Positions 16,542 through 26,375 of a DNA stretch of 64,000 nt are shown here, piece by piece. Numbering within the stretch: position 1 is the stretch's first letter; every line of letters starts with the position of its first letter. Source of the stretch: an uncultured Bacteroidales bacterium (lineage in GTDB: Bacteria > Bacteroidota > Bacteroidia > Bacteroidales > Muribaculaceae); contig CATZGB010000006.1 in the NCBI GenBank assembly GCA_958418815.1, positions 1 to 64,000 of the forward strand, given 5' to 3'. The notes under the pieces are model-generated. The model was not told the DNA's origin. It was given only the letters and a program-made list of their open reading frames with translations, and searched no databases. A program made the position numbers and the translations under genes.

Positions 16542-17957
16542 ATGAAAAAGATTATCATATCGGCCGGCGCTGTCGCCTCGATGCTCCTGGCATCCTGCAG
16601 CGATGAAATCGAGATGCGCCGTCCTCCGGTGTATGAGCTGCCGGAACTCCCCGTGGTGGAGGGAATCCACCAGTACAAGGCTCCCCTCTACTGGAGCGTC
16701 TATGAATATTGCTACACCCGTGAACAGGCCGGTGTCGCCAACTCTGACATGGACATCACCCCCGAGCAGTGGGACGAAATCATCGACTGGGTTGCCACCG
16801 AGCTGAAACCCCACGGTTATGACATGGTCTGCACCGACGGTTTCATTCCGATGCTTGCCAATGACGCTTCGGGTTATATGACCCATTACGGCTCTACGTC
16901 GCTCAAAGACCTCGTCGCCAAGGCAAAGGCCAAGGGGCTGAAGGTGGGAGTGTATGACAACCCCCTCTGGATTCACGGCCCCGCCGAGACAAAGATTGAA
17001 GGCACCGACTACACTTTCGGCGGTCTTTACTACAACGGTACCACCGAAATCCTCAATCCCTCGGCTGAGAACATGTGGTTCAACTGGGTAGTGGCCGAGA
17101 ATCCCGGCGCGCGCGAGTATATCGACGGTTTCTTCAAGCATTACGCCGAACTCGGCATCGACTACATCCGTATGGACTTCCTTTCATGGTATGAGGATGG
17201 CAAAGACCGCAACATCGGAGTCGTGGGTCATGGTTATGGCCGCGCCTCGTATGGCCGCGCGATGGCTTACATCGCCGAGTCTGCCAAGAAATATGGCATT
17301 TTCACCTCTCTTGTCATGCCCCATCTCTACAACGACGCAGAGGTGGAGGCCCGTTACGGCAACATGGTGCGCATCGTGGCCGACACAGCCGGCGGCGGGT
17401 GGTGGCATTGCTCCGCGGCCGACAAGGGGAGGCTTTATGCCAACTGGCCCAACTGCATGAACATGTTTGACGGGTTCACCTATTGGTCACACATTACCGG
17501 ACGTGGCCGTGTGATCCTTGACGGCGACTTCATCCGCCTGAACACCTTCGACACCGACGCGGAGAAGGAGACAGTGGTGTCGCTCCAGCTGATGGCCGGA
17601 GGCCCTGTCACCGTGGCCGACCAGATAAGCACCATCGGCAATGATATGAAGTTCTACACCAATGACGAGATGCTCGCCCTCAACGCCGACGGCTTCGTGG
17701 GCCATCCCCTCAGCTCGTCGCTCACCGACCAGAACAACCAGATCTGGTTTGGCCAGATGAGCAACGGCGACTATGTCATCGGTCTCTTCAACCGAGGCGA
17801 TAATTCCATCGCCTACAATGTCAGCTTCGCCGATCTCGGCATCGCAGGGGAATGGAAGGTGCGCGACCTCTGGCGTCATGCCGACGAGGGGACTGCCTCC
17901 TCAATCTCCGCCACTGTGGCTCCCCACGGTTGTAAAATCGTGCGTCTGTCAAAGTAA
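16542..17957 (+). CDS. GH27-like surface lipoprotein, probable isomaltodextranase type
   Basis: This 471-residue lipoprotein has LLASC (Cys19) followed by SDE, which matches the Bacteroides surface-export rule. It then has a (beta/alpha)8 barrel and a C-terminal beta-sandwich of clan GH-D type. The predicted nucleophile is Asp212 in DYIRMDFLSWY. The acid/base is Asp281 in an RxxxD motif (RIVAD), 69 residues later. From memory, the Arthrobacter GH27 isomaltodextranase has Asp198 and Asp266 (68 apart), while eukaryotic alpha-galactosidases have a shorter spacing. With GH66 and GH97 in the same operon, release of isomaltose from dextran is more likely than alpha-galactosidase activity, but this is inference. 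Confidence 0.75.
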   Translation: MKKIIISAGAVASMLLASCSDEIEMRRPPVYELPELPVVEGIHQYKAPLYWSVYEYCYTREQAGVANSDMDITPEQWDEIIDWVATELKPHGYDMVCTDGFIPMLANDASGYMTHYGSTSLKDLVAKAKAKGLKVGVYDNPLWIHGPAETKIEGTDYTFGGLYYNGTTEILNPSAENMWFNWVVAENPGAREYIDGFFKHYAELGIDYIRMDFLSWYEDGKDRNIGVVGHGYGRASYGRAMAYIAESAKKYGIFTSLVMPHLYNDAEVEARYGNMVRIVADTAGGGWWHCSAADKGRLYANWPNCMNMFDGFTYWSHITGRGRVILDGDFIRLNTFDTDAEKETVVSLQLMAGGPVTVADQISTIGNDMKFYTNDEMLALNADGFVGHPLSSSLTDQNNQIWFGQMSNGDYVIGLFNRGDNSIAYNVSFADLGIAGEWKVRDLWRHADEGTASSISATVAPHGCKIVRLSK

Positions 17958-17991
17958 AATCTCGATATTTATTGTAATAGCTTAGTATTTA

Positions 17992-20133
17992 ATGAAATAC
18001 AATCTTTTTTCGGCTGCGGCTCTTGCCGCGGCCGGCCTGAGCCTCGCCTTTCAGGGAGCCTCGGCAGCCGAAATATCCTCCCCCTCGGGCAATGTGACCG
18101 TAGAGGCCGATGTGGTCGCCGGTGTCCCGACATACAGTGTGTCATACAAGGGCAAGCCTGTCATCAAGCCCTCCACCCTCGGTCTGCAGCTTGCCGACGG
18201 GGCCGACCTCATGGATGGTTTTGAGCTTGCCTCAACTTCCACCTCCACGTTCGACGAGACCTGGCAACCGGTATGGGGCGAGAACAGCAACATCCGCAAC
18301 AACTACAACGAACTCCTGCTGGAGATGCGCCAGCCCTCAACGGGCCGTTTGATGAACCTCCGTTTCCGTGTCTATGACGATGGCATGGGGCTGCGCTACG
18401 AGTTCCCGCGCCAGTCCAACCTGGTCTACTTCATCATCAAGGAGGAGAAGACCCAGTTTGCCATGACCGGCGACCACACCGCCTGGTGGATTGCCGGCGA
18501 CTACGACACCCAGGAATATGACTGGACAGAGAGCCGTCTTTCGGAAATCCGCGAGAAGCATGCCGGAAGCATCTCAGGCAACGCCTCGCAGACGATATTC
18601 TCCCCGACCGGGGTGCAGACCTCGTTGCAGATGAAGACCGACGACGGCCTTTACATCAACCTCCACGAGGCCGCGCTGGTCGACTACTCCTGCATGCACC
18701 TCAACCTTGACGACAAGAATCTTGTCTTCGAATCATGGTTGACCCCCGACGCGCAGGGAAACAAGGGCCACATACAGTGTCCGGCCCATACCCCCTGGCG
18801 CACCGTCATCGTGAGCGATGACGCGCGTGACATGCTTTCCTCCAACCTTATCCTCAACCTCAATGAGCCTTGCGCCTACGACGACACCTCCTGGATCAAG
18901 CCGGTGAAATATGTGGGAGTATGGTGGGAGATGATCGGCGGAGGCAAGGAGTGGTCCTACACCTACGACCTCCCCTCGGTCAAACTCGACCAGCTCGACT
19001 ACTCTCAGACCAAGACCCATGGCCGCCATCCGGCAAACAACGAGAATGTGAAGAAGTATATCGACTTCGCCGCCGAGCATGGCTTTGACCAGGTGCTTGT
19101 CGAGGGTTGGAATGTAGGCTGGGAAGACTGGTTTGGCCACTCCAAAGACTATGTGTTTGATTTCGTCACCCCTTATCCCGATTTCGACATAGACATGCTC
19201 AACGAGTATGCCCACGCAAAGGGTGTGAAACTGATGATGCACCACGAGACTTCCGGCTCCATACGCAATTACGAACGCCATATGAAGAAGGCTTACGAGC
19301 TGATGGAGAAGTATGGCTACAATTCGGTGAAGAGCGGTTATGTCGGCAATATGATTCCCCGTGGGGAGCATCACTACGGACAGTGGCTCAACAACCACTA
19401 CCTGTATGCCGTCACCGAGGCCGCCAAACACAAAATCATGGTCAACGCCCATGAGGCTGTGCGCCCCACCGGTCTCTGCCGCACATATCCCAACCTCATC
19501 GGCAACGAGAGCGCCCGAGGCACCGAGTATGAGGCTTTCGCCGGCAACAAGCCTTTCCACACCACCGTGTTGCCCTTCACTCGTCTCCAGGGAGGCCCGA
19601 TGGACTACACCCCCGGCATCTTCGAGCTTGACATGAAGAAGGTCAATCCCAACAGCGAGGGCAACTTCAACAGCACTCTCGCCCGTCAGCTCGCCCTTTA
19701 TGTGACCATGTACAGCCCCTTGCAGATGGCCGCCGACACCCCCGAGGTGTATGCCCGGTATATGGACGCGTTCCAGTTCATAAAGGATGTGCCTGTCGAC
19801 TGGGCCGAGAGCCGCTACCTGGAGGCTGAACCGGGCCGCTACATCACCGTTGCCCGCAAAGACAAGAATTCCGAGGAGTGGTATCTTGGCTGCACCGCCG
19901 GGGAGGAGGGACATTCATCCGACCTCCGTCTCGACTTCCTGCAGCCCGGGGTGAAGTATGAGGCCACCATCTACGCCGATGCCCCCGACGCCCATTACGC
20001 CACCAACCGCCAGGCTTACCGGATTTCGACCCGCAAGGTCGACTCCAAGACCCGTCTCAAGCTCAAGGCCGCTCCCGGCGGAGGCTATGCCGTCTCCATC
20101 AAGCCGGTCGACAATTCCCTGGCGATGAGGTAA
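17992..20133 (+). CDS. GH97 inverting alpha-glucosidase (SusB-like)
   Basis: This is a periplasmic exo-acting alpha-glucosidase of family GH97, 713 residues with a type I signal peptide (about 1-25, GASA-A). It has an N-terminal beta-supersandwich, a central catalytic barrel from about KPVKYVGVWWEM, and a short C-terminal beta-domain. Three glutamates line up exactly with SusB: Glu419 (MMHHETSGS), Glu488 (VNAHEAVRPTG) and Glu512 (GTEYEAF). Their spacings of 69 and 24 equal those of SusB Glu439/508/532. The position of the retaining-type nucleophile Asp is not conserved (NSVKSGYVGN), so the enzyme should be inverting and act on alpha-glucosides. It would convert imported isomalto-oligosaccharides to glucose. 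Confidence 0.93.
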   Translation: MKYNLFSAAALAAAGLSLAFQGASAAEISSPSGNVTVEADVVAGVPTYSVSYKGKPVIKPSTLGLQLADGADLMDGFELASTSTSTFDETWQPVWGENSNIRNNYNELLLEMRQPSTGRLMNLRFRVYDDGMGLRYEFPRQSNLVYFIIKEEKTQFAMTGDHTAWWIAGDYDTQEYDWTESRLSEIREKHAGSISGNASQTIFSPTGVQTSLQMKTDDGLYINLHEAALVDYSCMHLNLDDKNLVFESWLTPDAQGNKGHIQCPAHTPWRTVIVSDDARDMLSSNLILNLNEPCAYDDTSWIKPVKYVGVWWEMIGGGKEWSYTYDLPSVKLDQLDYSQTKTHGRHPANNENVKKYIDFAAEHGFDQVLVEGWNVGWEDWFGHSKDYVFDFVTPYPDFDIDMLNEYAHAKGVKLMMHHETSGSIRNYERHMKKAYELMEKYGYNSVKSGYVGNMIPRGEHHYGQWLNNHYLYAVTEAAKHKIMVNAHEAVRPTGLCRTYPNLIGNESARGTEYEAFAGNKPFHTTVLPFTRLQGGPMDYTPGIFELDMKKVNPNSEGNFNSTLARQLALYVTMYSPLQMAADTPEVYARYMDAFQFIKDVPVDWAESRYLEAEPGRYITVARKDKNSEEWYLGCTAGEEGHSSDLRLDFLQPGVKYEATIYADAPDAHYATNRQAYRISTRKVDSKTRLKLKAAPGGGYAVSIKPVDNSLAMR

Positions 20134-20413
20134 AGACAGAATTATAAAGGTAACAGTTATAGATTTCTCTCCATCATCCGCGTTTGTGAAAACGCCGTTA
20201 GTTTTTCCAAGGTAAAAATAGTTTGAATTTAGTGAGAGTTAGGTTAAGATGACCGGAGCGCCCGTATGGGTCTTTGAGCCTGCGGGCGCGCCGCGCATCT
20301 TTGACCGGATGCTTCGTTTGTGTCTATCTTCTTATGCGACTGCCCAAAAATCATTCATACAAGTCGGTCGAATAAGCTAAATCATATCCATTCATTTAAT
20401 CCCATCATTTGCA
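20134..20413 (+). other. Intergenic region within the PUL
   Basis: This 280-bp gap is the largest inside the PUL. It contains a hairpin (20258-20264 with 20283-20289) without a U-tract. I find no TAnnTTTG box ahead of 20414. It may be a processing site or a weak internal promoter separating the enzyme half from the secreted-binder half. Confidence 0.4.
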
Positions 20414-21319
20414 ATGAAAAATTTTACCAAATTCGTTCTCGCCGCCGTTTGCCTGACATCAGCGGCAACCGTTTCCGCTCAAGGCCGCACCGACATGCTC
20501 TGGGTTCTCGGAGACGCAACCCCCTACGGCTGGAGCTGCGATGACGCTACCGCCATACTCGCCGACAGCGAGAACTCCAAGGTCTATTCGGGCACTATGT
20601 ACCTTGAGGCCGACAAGAACTTCAAGTTCCTTACCACATATGATTTCGGCAATATGGAGTATCGCGCTGCCGTTGCCGACGCAACTCCCGGAGCCGACGG
20701 CAAAGTGGCGCTGGTCTATTCAGACTCGGGCGACGATTTCCAGATACATGTCTCTGAGTCGGCCAACTATCTCATCACAGTTGACACCGAAGCCCTTGAG
20801 GCCACCATCGTGAAGTCGGCCTACCAGGAGACACAGGTGCGTTACGCTTCTATTTTCATCGTAGGCTCAGTGCTTTCCACCGGTTACGCCGTCGACAATG
20901 GCCTGGCAATGGCGCAGAATCCCGATGCACCCTGTGAGTTCAGCGTGGCAGGTGCGGATTTCCAGGAAGGAATCTTCAAGATTGCCACCGCCCTCAAAGG
21001 CGCAGGTACCTGGAATCCGGCATTCTGGTATTTCTGCGACCCTGCCGACCCCTCCAAGATGGTTCTCAATGCCGAGGGCGACAATCAGTGGAGCATATCC
21101 GAAGCCGGCGATTATGATGTCAAGGCCAACCTCGCCAACAACACCATCTCCATCGTGAAGTCAGACCAGTCGGGCATCTCGGAAATCGAGTCAGACGAGG
21201 CCGCTTCAGGCCCCGCCCGTTATTACACGATTGATGGCCGCATGGTCAATGCACCCGTGGCCGGCAGCCTGGTAATCAAGGTCACTGCTGACGGCAAAGC
21301 CTCAAAAGTGCGTTTCTGA
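20414..21319 (+). CDS. Secreted two-module SusF-like protein with type IX tail
   Basis: The 301-residue product has a signal peptide ending near TVSAQ and then two SusF-type modules. The first opens with MLWVLGDATPYGWSCDD, the second with IFIVGSVLSTGYAVDN, and each ends in a strand like NYLITVD or DYDVKANL. The C-terminus (YYTIDGRMVNAP to KVRF) resembles a type IX secretion sorting domain. There is no lipobox, unlike the related four-module lipoprotein upstream. It is likely a released or surface-anchored glucan-binding protein. Function is inferred from modules and context. Confidence 0.78.
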   Translation: MKNFTKFVLAAVCLTSAATVSAQGRTDMLWVLGDATPYGWSCDDATAILADSENSKVYSGTMYLEADKNFKFLTTYDFGNMEYRAAVADATPGADGKVALVYSDSGDDFQIHVSESANYLITVDTEALEATIVKSAYQETQVRYASIFIVGSVLSTGYAVDNGLAMAQNPDAPCEFSVAGADFQEGIFKIATALKGAGTWNPAFWYFCDPADPSKMVLNAEGDNQWSISEAGDYDVKANLANNTISIVKSDQSGISEIESDEAASGPARYYTIDGRMVNAPVAGSLVIKVTADGKASKVRF

Positions 21320-21354
21320 TCCCTGTTTCTTCTACCTGACTAAAACTGTTCACG

Positions 21355-24300
21355 ATGCTTAAGAAATTAACCATACCGGTCATCGCGGCGCTGGGCATCA
21401 TCCCGGTCGCCGCCGGAGACCTGTACATCCTTGGCGACGGCACACCCACGGGGTGGAGTCTCGACCATATGATCAGGCTCTCGGAGACCTATGAAAACTC
21501 CAACGTCTACACGACGGTCTGCTTCCTTGACAATGAGAAGGGTGGCACATTCCGCCTGCAGTCTGTCACAGACTGGGACAACAGCGGATTCTACGGGGCT
21601 GAGTCAGAATATGCTCCCATCGACAATGATTCCTGGATGCCGCTCGTCAGCGGCGGAAATGGATGGCAGTTCAAGGTGGTGACCCCGGGTGTCTACTATG
21701 TCGAGGCCAATCTCAACGAGCGAAAGGTGAAAATCAACCGTATGGGCCAGATTTATCTGGTGGGCAATGTGAAGGACCACGCGTGGTCGCTCGACGGATG
21801 CCCGATGTACAATTCCGAGGAAGCTCCCGGCCAGTATTGGGGCCGTTTCACCCTCGAAGGTGGAGATTACGCCAATCCGGGGGAATTCAAGTTCACCACA
21901 GACCCTCCCCAGGGATGGGACCTGCGCCATTTCCTGCTGCGTAAAAACAAAGATGAGTTTGAGGCCGGAAAGGAGAACAACGAGTCTTATGACATCAAAT
22001 GGAGCGTCGGAGATCCCGACCAGCAGAGCCATGAGGAGAGAGACCTCGTGGCCGGCAGGTATGACATCCTTGTGGATGCCGCCGCGAAAGCCGTGAAATT
22101 CTTCATGCGTCCCGAAGGGGCTTCGCTTGTCGGCCCCGGTGTGTTGTCATCCTGGGGTGTCGAGGCCGGAAATCCCGGTCTTTCAGCCGGTGAAGATGGC
22201 TCGCTGACGGGCCGGCATATATTCTTCCGTGCCGGCGAACTGTTCAAGGTTGTGGTCGACGGCAAATATCACGGCTCTGACAGCTGGGGCCTTCAGACAC
22301 TCGAGGATTACACCAAGGCTTACCTGCGGGTGGTCAATGAGGGTGCTGATTTCGTGGCCGCGACATCCGGTTTCCGCGATGTTGCCGTGCGCCCCAGCGA
22401 TGCAGGCGACGGTACGCTCAGCCTGGAGATTTCCGCTCCGCAGGGTGTATGGTATGAGGGCGTGTGCAGCCTTGACTACGATGAGGCTTCTCACTCGTAT
22501 GTCAACCATGGCGGATTGAACTGGCTTCCGGCAGAAACCTCGTATGATGTCTTTGTCGGCGGCGATGTCGTGGCATCGGTCAAGACCGCCGCGACCGGCT
22601 GGTACCGTGCCTCGGTCACATTCGACGGCAGCCGCCCGTCATACAATCTCGACCGTCTGGCCACTTCGCTTGAAGGGGAGGCCCTGGGCGGCTCTTTGGC
22701 TCTTGGCGAGATTGAGGCCGAAGACCATCGCTTCATAGGCCGGCGCGTGTATCTCAACGGTGGCGTGCTGCGCGGAAGAATCGGCGACTCTCTCTCGCCT
22801 GAGGTCAACGTGGCCGCATCGGGCTACTATACCGTAACCCTCGACATGGTGGATGGTGTGCCCCGGATTTCACTCCGAGGCCCGGTGGAGGTCAACATGC
22901 CCCTCTCCGCCGAGGATTTCAAGGATGGAACGAAGCATTACTTCCTGGTCGGACAGCGTATGGGCGCATGGCGCCTGCAGCCCGAATGGGAGTTCATCCC
23001 CCAGGGTGACGGCACTTTCGCCATACCTACCCGTGCGCTCTACAATGGCTATGTGATGGTCGGCGAGGTGGATAATTACGAGGACTACATCACCCAGACC
23101 TACCGTGGTTACTCCCACACCGACCTCGGCGTGGAGTCGAAGGTCGACCCCCGCAACGACGAGGGGGGCGAGCCGAGACAGGACGTAGAGGTGACCCGTG
23201 AAATGCCTTTGGCATTGCTCCCATCCACCGGCGGCAACGGTTGCGCCGAAGGGAAATACACCGGCACCCGTTACAATGACATCAAACGCACCTCGCCTGC
23301 CACTCAGCATGGCGGATGGGAGGCCATGAAGACGCGCCTCATCCATATCCTCACCCCCGACGGATACAACGATGTGGAGCATATCCAGTCGTTCCCCGCG
23401 CGTGTCGACAAAATCGTCCTCCATGTCGACGGAGAGGGGCATCCCTCATATATCCGTTTTGACAAGCTCAACACCTCGCCCCGCGCATTGGCCGAAATCA
23501 GGACATTCGCCCTGGTGGGCAGCAGCATCGGCAACAGCCATGTGTCATACTCCCGTGAGGATGGCGTGACCTCGCCGCTCAACAACCAGGAGGGGTATGG
23601 CGGTTCGACCTGGAGCGAGGCCTGGATACAGTTTGACAACCATGCCAAGCCCTATGTCGACGGCAACGGAGAGTACATGTACCACACGAGCTTCACCCGC
23701 GACTGGCTCAGGGCCCATCCCTCTTATTTCAATTTCGGCGAAGACTTTGAGTACACCTCCAACAATATCACCTTCACCTATGCCCCTGATCTAACACACG
23801 ACAATCAGTTTGGGAAACGGACGGTGACCACGGGCAACAACTTCACCCGAAACGAGGTGGTGCATACCTACTGGCGTCCTGTTGCCGAGGGTGAGAACAT
23901 CGGCCGAAACCATGAGGCAGTCCACAGCCTTGACGATATGCTTGACATCCCGGCGGAGGACCGCGCATGCTTCGTGGTCGAGGATATGTGGATGGAAGGC
24001 ATGTTCAAAATCTGGTGTGGCTGGGGTGGCGCTGCCACCAACCATGAGTTTGAGGACAACGGCTCGACTTATACCCGCTGGTTCCGCAGCAACGGTTCGC
24101 ATGGCCGAATCCGGGAGGACTGCACGGCCTTCTATTCGGCGGGCAACATCATGGGCTTCACCCTCTTCGAGGATATGGACGCGGCCAACTTCGGCATCGG
24201 CTACGGTGTTCCCTCGACCGACAGCTATGTGAATCCTAAGGTCGATGAGAATGGCGTGATACGTGACGAGTACAAGAACCAGCCCGAGCGACGTTTCTTC

Positions 24301-25032
24301 AAGCGTGTGGAAATCTGGTTCAACCTCAAGAGCGGTTTCGCTTACCAGGGCCCGGGCCAGGCATCCGTCATCATGTTCTACCAGGAGAAGGGTGGGCCTA
24401 ACATCACCATCGAGAAAGCCGGCACAAGCCAGATCAGCTACAACTTCAACATCCCCCTCATCGTCGGCATGCCCGAAGAGGCTGACCAGGCTGATTTCGG
24501 CAATGTGGTGAAATACTCGATTTACCGGATAGCCATCGATGATGAAGGAAACGAGGGTGAGCCGGTGCATGTCGAGACAGTCAGCAGGGGAGAGGGCTCC
24601 TACCTGACCCCTGACGGACTTCCCCGCAAGGATTTCGGCAATATCGACTTTGTGGATCCCGCCACACTGGCCCCCGGCCGCTACCGCTATATGATCGAGA
24701 CCCAGCGCGCCAACTCCCCCGAGGTGATGTCGGCCAAATCAAACATCCTGCGCATTGACCCGCCGCAGCTTCCGAGTGGTGTGGAGAATGTCGGCCAGGA
24801 TGAGGAGCAGGGTGGTTTCCGCCTCCAGGCCAAGGCTGTCGCCGGTGAGGGTCTCCTCCGTGTAAGCGGCAGCTCAGAAATCGGCTGGCTTACCATCTGC
24901 TCGGTCAACGGCACTGTCGTCAACCGTCTGCGTGTGGCCGCCAATGCCGCCACTGTCGACATCTCGGCTCTTCCCGCCGGAGTTTATGTGGCGACAGCCA
25001 ACAACTCTTCAGTCCGATTCCTCAAGAGATGA
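21355..25032 (+). CDS. Large secreted protein with SusF-like modules and type IX tail
   Basis: This 1225-residue protein has a signal peptide (about 1-21) and at least two SusF-like modules: LYILGDGTPTGWSLD at about 23 and IYLVGNVKDHAWSLDG at about 134. More beta-rich segments follow, including another module-like start near residue 527 (YFLVGQRMGAWRL). The region from about 620 to 1130 has no family I recognize; it contains many aromatic residues and a fibronectin-like stretch near 1040-1130. The tail AGVYVATANNSSVRFLKR is a type IX sorting end. Its stop overlaps the next start by 4 bp (ATGA), so expression is coupled. No glycosidase motif is seen. It may be a scaffold or capture protein for the glucan. 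Confidence 0.75.
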   Translation: MLKKLTIPVIAALGIIPVAAGDLYILGDGTPTGWSLDHMIRLSETYENSNVYTTVCFLDNEKGGTFRLQSVTDWDNSGFYGAESEYAPIDNDSWMPLVSGGNGWQFKVVTPGVYYVEANLNERKVKINRMGQIYLVGNVKDHAWSLDGCPMYNSEEAPGQYWGRFTLEGGDYANPGEFKFTTDPPQGWDLRHFLLRKNKDEFEAGKENNESYDIKWSVGDPDQQSHEERDLVAGRYDILVDAAAKAVKFFMRPEGASLVGPGVLSSWGVEAGNPGLSAGEDGSLTGRHIFFRAGELFKVVVDGKYHGSDSWGLQTLEDYTKAYLRVVNEGADFVAATSGFRDVAVRPSDAGDGTLSLEISAPQGVWYEGVCSLDYDEASHSYVNHGGLNWLPAETSYDVFVGGDVVASVKTAATGWYRASVTFDGSRPSYNLDRLATSLEGEALGGSLALGEIEAEDHRFIGRRVYLNGGVLRGRIGDSLSPEVNVAASGYYTVTLDMVDGVPRISLRGPVEVNMPLSAEDFKDGTKHYFLVGQRMGAWRLQPEWEFIPQGDGTFAIPTRALYNGYVMVGEVDNYEDYITQTYRGYSHTDLGVESKVDPRNDEGGEPRQDVEVTREMPLALLPSTGGNGCAEGKYTGTRYNDIKRTSPATQHGGWEAMKTRLIHILTPDGYNDVEHIQSFPARVDKIVLHVDGEGHPSYIRFDKLNTSPRALAEIRTFALVGSSIGNSHVSYSREDGVTSPLNNQEGYGGSTWSEAWIQFDNHAKPYVDGNGEYMYHTSFTRDWLRAHPSYFNFGEDFEYTSNNITFTYAPDLTHDNQFGKRTVTTGNNFTRNEVVHTYWRPVAEGENIGRNHEAVHSLDDMLDIPAEDRACFVVEDMWMEGMFKIWCGWGGAATNHEFEDNGSTYTRWFRSNGSHGRIREDCTAFYSAGNIMGFTLFEDMDAANFGIGYGVPSTDSYVNPKVDENGVIRDEYKNQPERRFFKRVEIWFNLKSGFAYQGPGQASVIMFYQEKGGPNITIEKAGTSQISYNFNIPLIVGMPEEADQADFGNVVKYSIYRIAIDDEGNEGEPVHVETVSRGEGSYLTPDGLPRKDFGNIDFVDPATLAPGRYRYMIETQRANSPEVMSAKSNILRIDPPQLPSGVENVGQDEEQGGFRLQAKAVAGEGLLRVSGSSEIGWLTICSVNGTVVNRLRVAANAATVDISALPAGVYVATANNSSVRFLKR

Positions 25033-26375
25033 GCAAGTACTGTATAATAATGTCAATCTTGACCCTGGCCGGTATCTTCGCGATGCCGGTCAAGGCCGAG
25101 ATTAATTACCTCCGGCTCTATCTTGTCGGGGAAGCCACCCCGGCCGGGTGGAATGAGAATCTGCCGGAGGAGCTGGTGGCCATAGGCAACGACTGTTTCC
25201 TCTGGGACGGCTGGCTCACGACCGGCGAGTTCAAGTTTCTCAACACCCGTGGCGACTGGGACAGCTCGATTGTCACCTCAGCTCCGGGACTGGTGTTTGA
25301 AAGCGGGGTCAAGTATGACCTCTATTACCGCAACGGGACCGACAACAAGTTTGTCAACAACACCCCGGGGTATGTGCGCATCGTGGTCGACCTCCGCAAC
25401 ATGAAGGTCAATTTCAGACGCCCGGCGCTTGCCTTCACAGGCCCTGCCGCGCTGGGATGGTCGCTTGAGGAGATAATCCCCGTGTTCGCCGATGATGAAG
25501 GCCGGGCCAGCTGGAGCGGCCAGTTGCGCAGCGGAGAGCTTAAGATTCTAACAGATGGCGCCACCGACTGGCACCCATGTTACAATGCTCCTTTCGAGGG
25601 AGATGTCCTTTCTGCCGGGGGCCACGGCATGATTTTCAATGCCACGGAACGCGACGGTGAGGGCAATTACGTCGATTTCAAATATGCCGTGCCGTGCGAC
25701 GGGTATTACACGATGACGTTCAAGAATGACAACGGAGGCCGTTTCTATGGCGTGGATGTCGAAATCAGCCAGGAACCTGACCTCACGGGCGGATTCCGCT
25801 CGCGTCCGGGACGCTACCTCGCGGCGGTTGACAGGGCCGCCCGCAGGGTGCATCTCGGCCCGTTGCCTTCGCGCCTCTACATAGGGGTGTCGGGCGAGGA
25901 CTGCGCTGAGATAATGCCTTCGGGCGAGAACACATTCTCGTCGGTGGTCTCATTGAAGAAGGGGGTGTATTACAAGCTGGCGTCTGACCCCTCGGCGTGG
26001 GATATGTCGTCGATTTCACCAAACTTTGACACAGACATCTCGACCGGCACCACCTCAAATCTCGCGCCTATGCATGGCTACAGTTATGTCGTCCCAGAAG
26101 ATGGCAACTATCGCGTGACCGCCGATTTCTCAGGTTCTGTGGCGACCCTGCAGGCCCATAAAGAGAGTGTGTCGGCGGCAGAGATGCCTTTGGCGCGAGC
26201 CGGTGTGTCTGTCTCGTCGCGTGGCGGCGAGCTGTCGGTGGAGGGGGATTACACCTCAGTGGCAGTGTATGATGTCTCCGGACGGCTGGTGGGGGACGCT
26301 TCCCCCTGCCGGGTCACTGCCGGGACATACATAGTCAAAGTTGACAACAATGTTTACAAAATCATATCACGATGA
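25029..26375 (+). CDS. Secreted three-module SusF-like protein with type IX tail
   Basis: The 448-residue product has a signal peptide (MSKYCIIMSILTLAGIFA, cleavage near VKA-E). It contains a SusF-type module starting LRLYLVGEATPAGWNE, a second starting near LAFTGPAALGWSLEE, and a third degenerate unit near LYIGVSGEDCAEI. The C-terminal tail (VAVYDVSGRLVGD to VYKIISR) fits type IX sorting. Start and stop both overlap neighbours by 4 bp (ATGA), so the 1225-residue protein, this gene and GH66 form a tightly coupled set. Glucan binding is inferred. Confidence 0.77.
   Translation: MSKYCIIMSILTLAGIFAMPVKAEINYLRLYLVGEATPAGWNENLPEELVAIGNDCFLWDGWLTTGEFKFLNTRGDWDSSIVTSAPGLVFESGVKYDLYYRNGTDNKFVNNTPGYVRIVVDLRNMKVNFRRPALAFTGPAALGWSLEEIIPVFADDEGRASWSGQLRSGELKILTDGATDWHPCYNAPFEGDVLSAGGHGMIFNATERDGEGNYVDFKYAVPCDGYYTMTFKNDNGGRFYGVDVEISQEPDLTGGFRSRPGRYLAAVDRAARRVHLGPLPSRLYIGVSGEDCAEIMPSGENTFSSVVSLKKGVYYKLASDPSAWDMSSISPNFDTDISTGTTSNLAPMHGYSYVVPEDGNYRVTADFSGSVATLQAHKESVSAAEMPLARAGVSVSSRGGELSVEGDYTSVAVYDVSGRLVGDASPCRVTAGTYIVKVDNNVYKIISR

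Noticed and set aside
16542..17957. Assignment as alpha-galactosidase
   Set aside because: The fold fits clan GH-D, but the spacing of the catalytic aspartates and the dextran context fit isomaltodextranase better. I keep this as unproven.
18733..19914. 393-codon minus-strand frame
   Set aside because: It is antisense to the GH97 gene, whose catalytic residues and spacing are intact; composition is that of a shadow frame.
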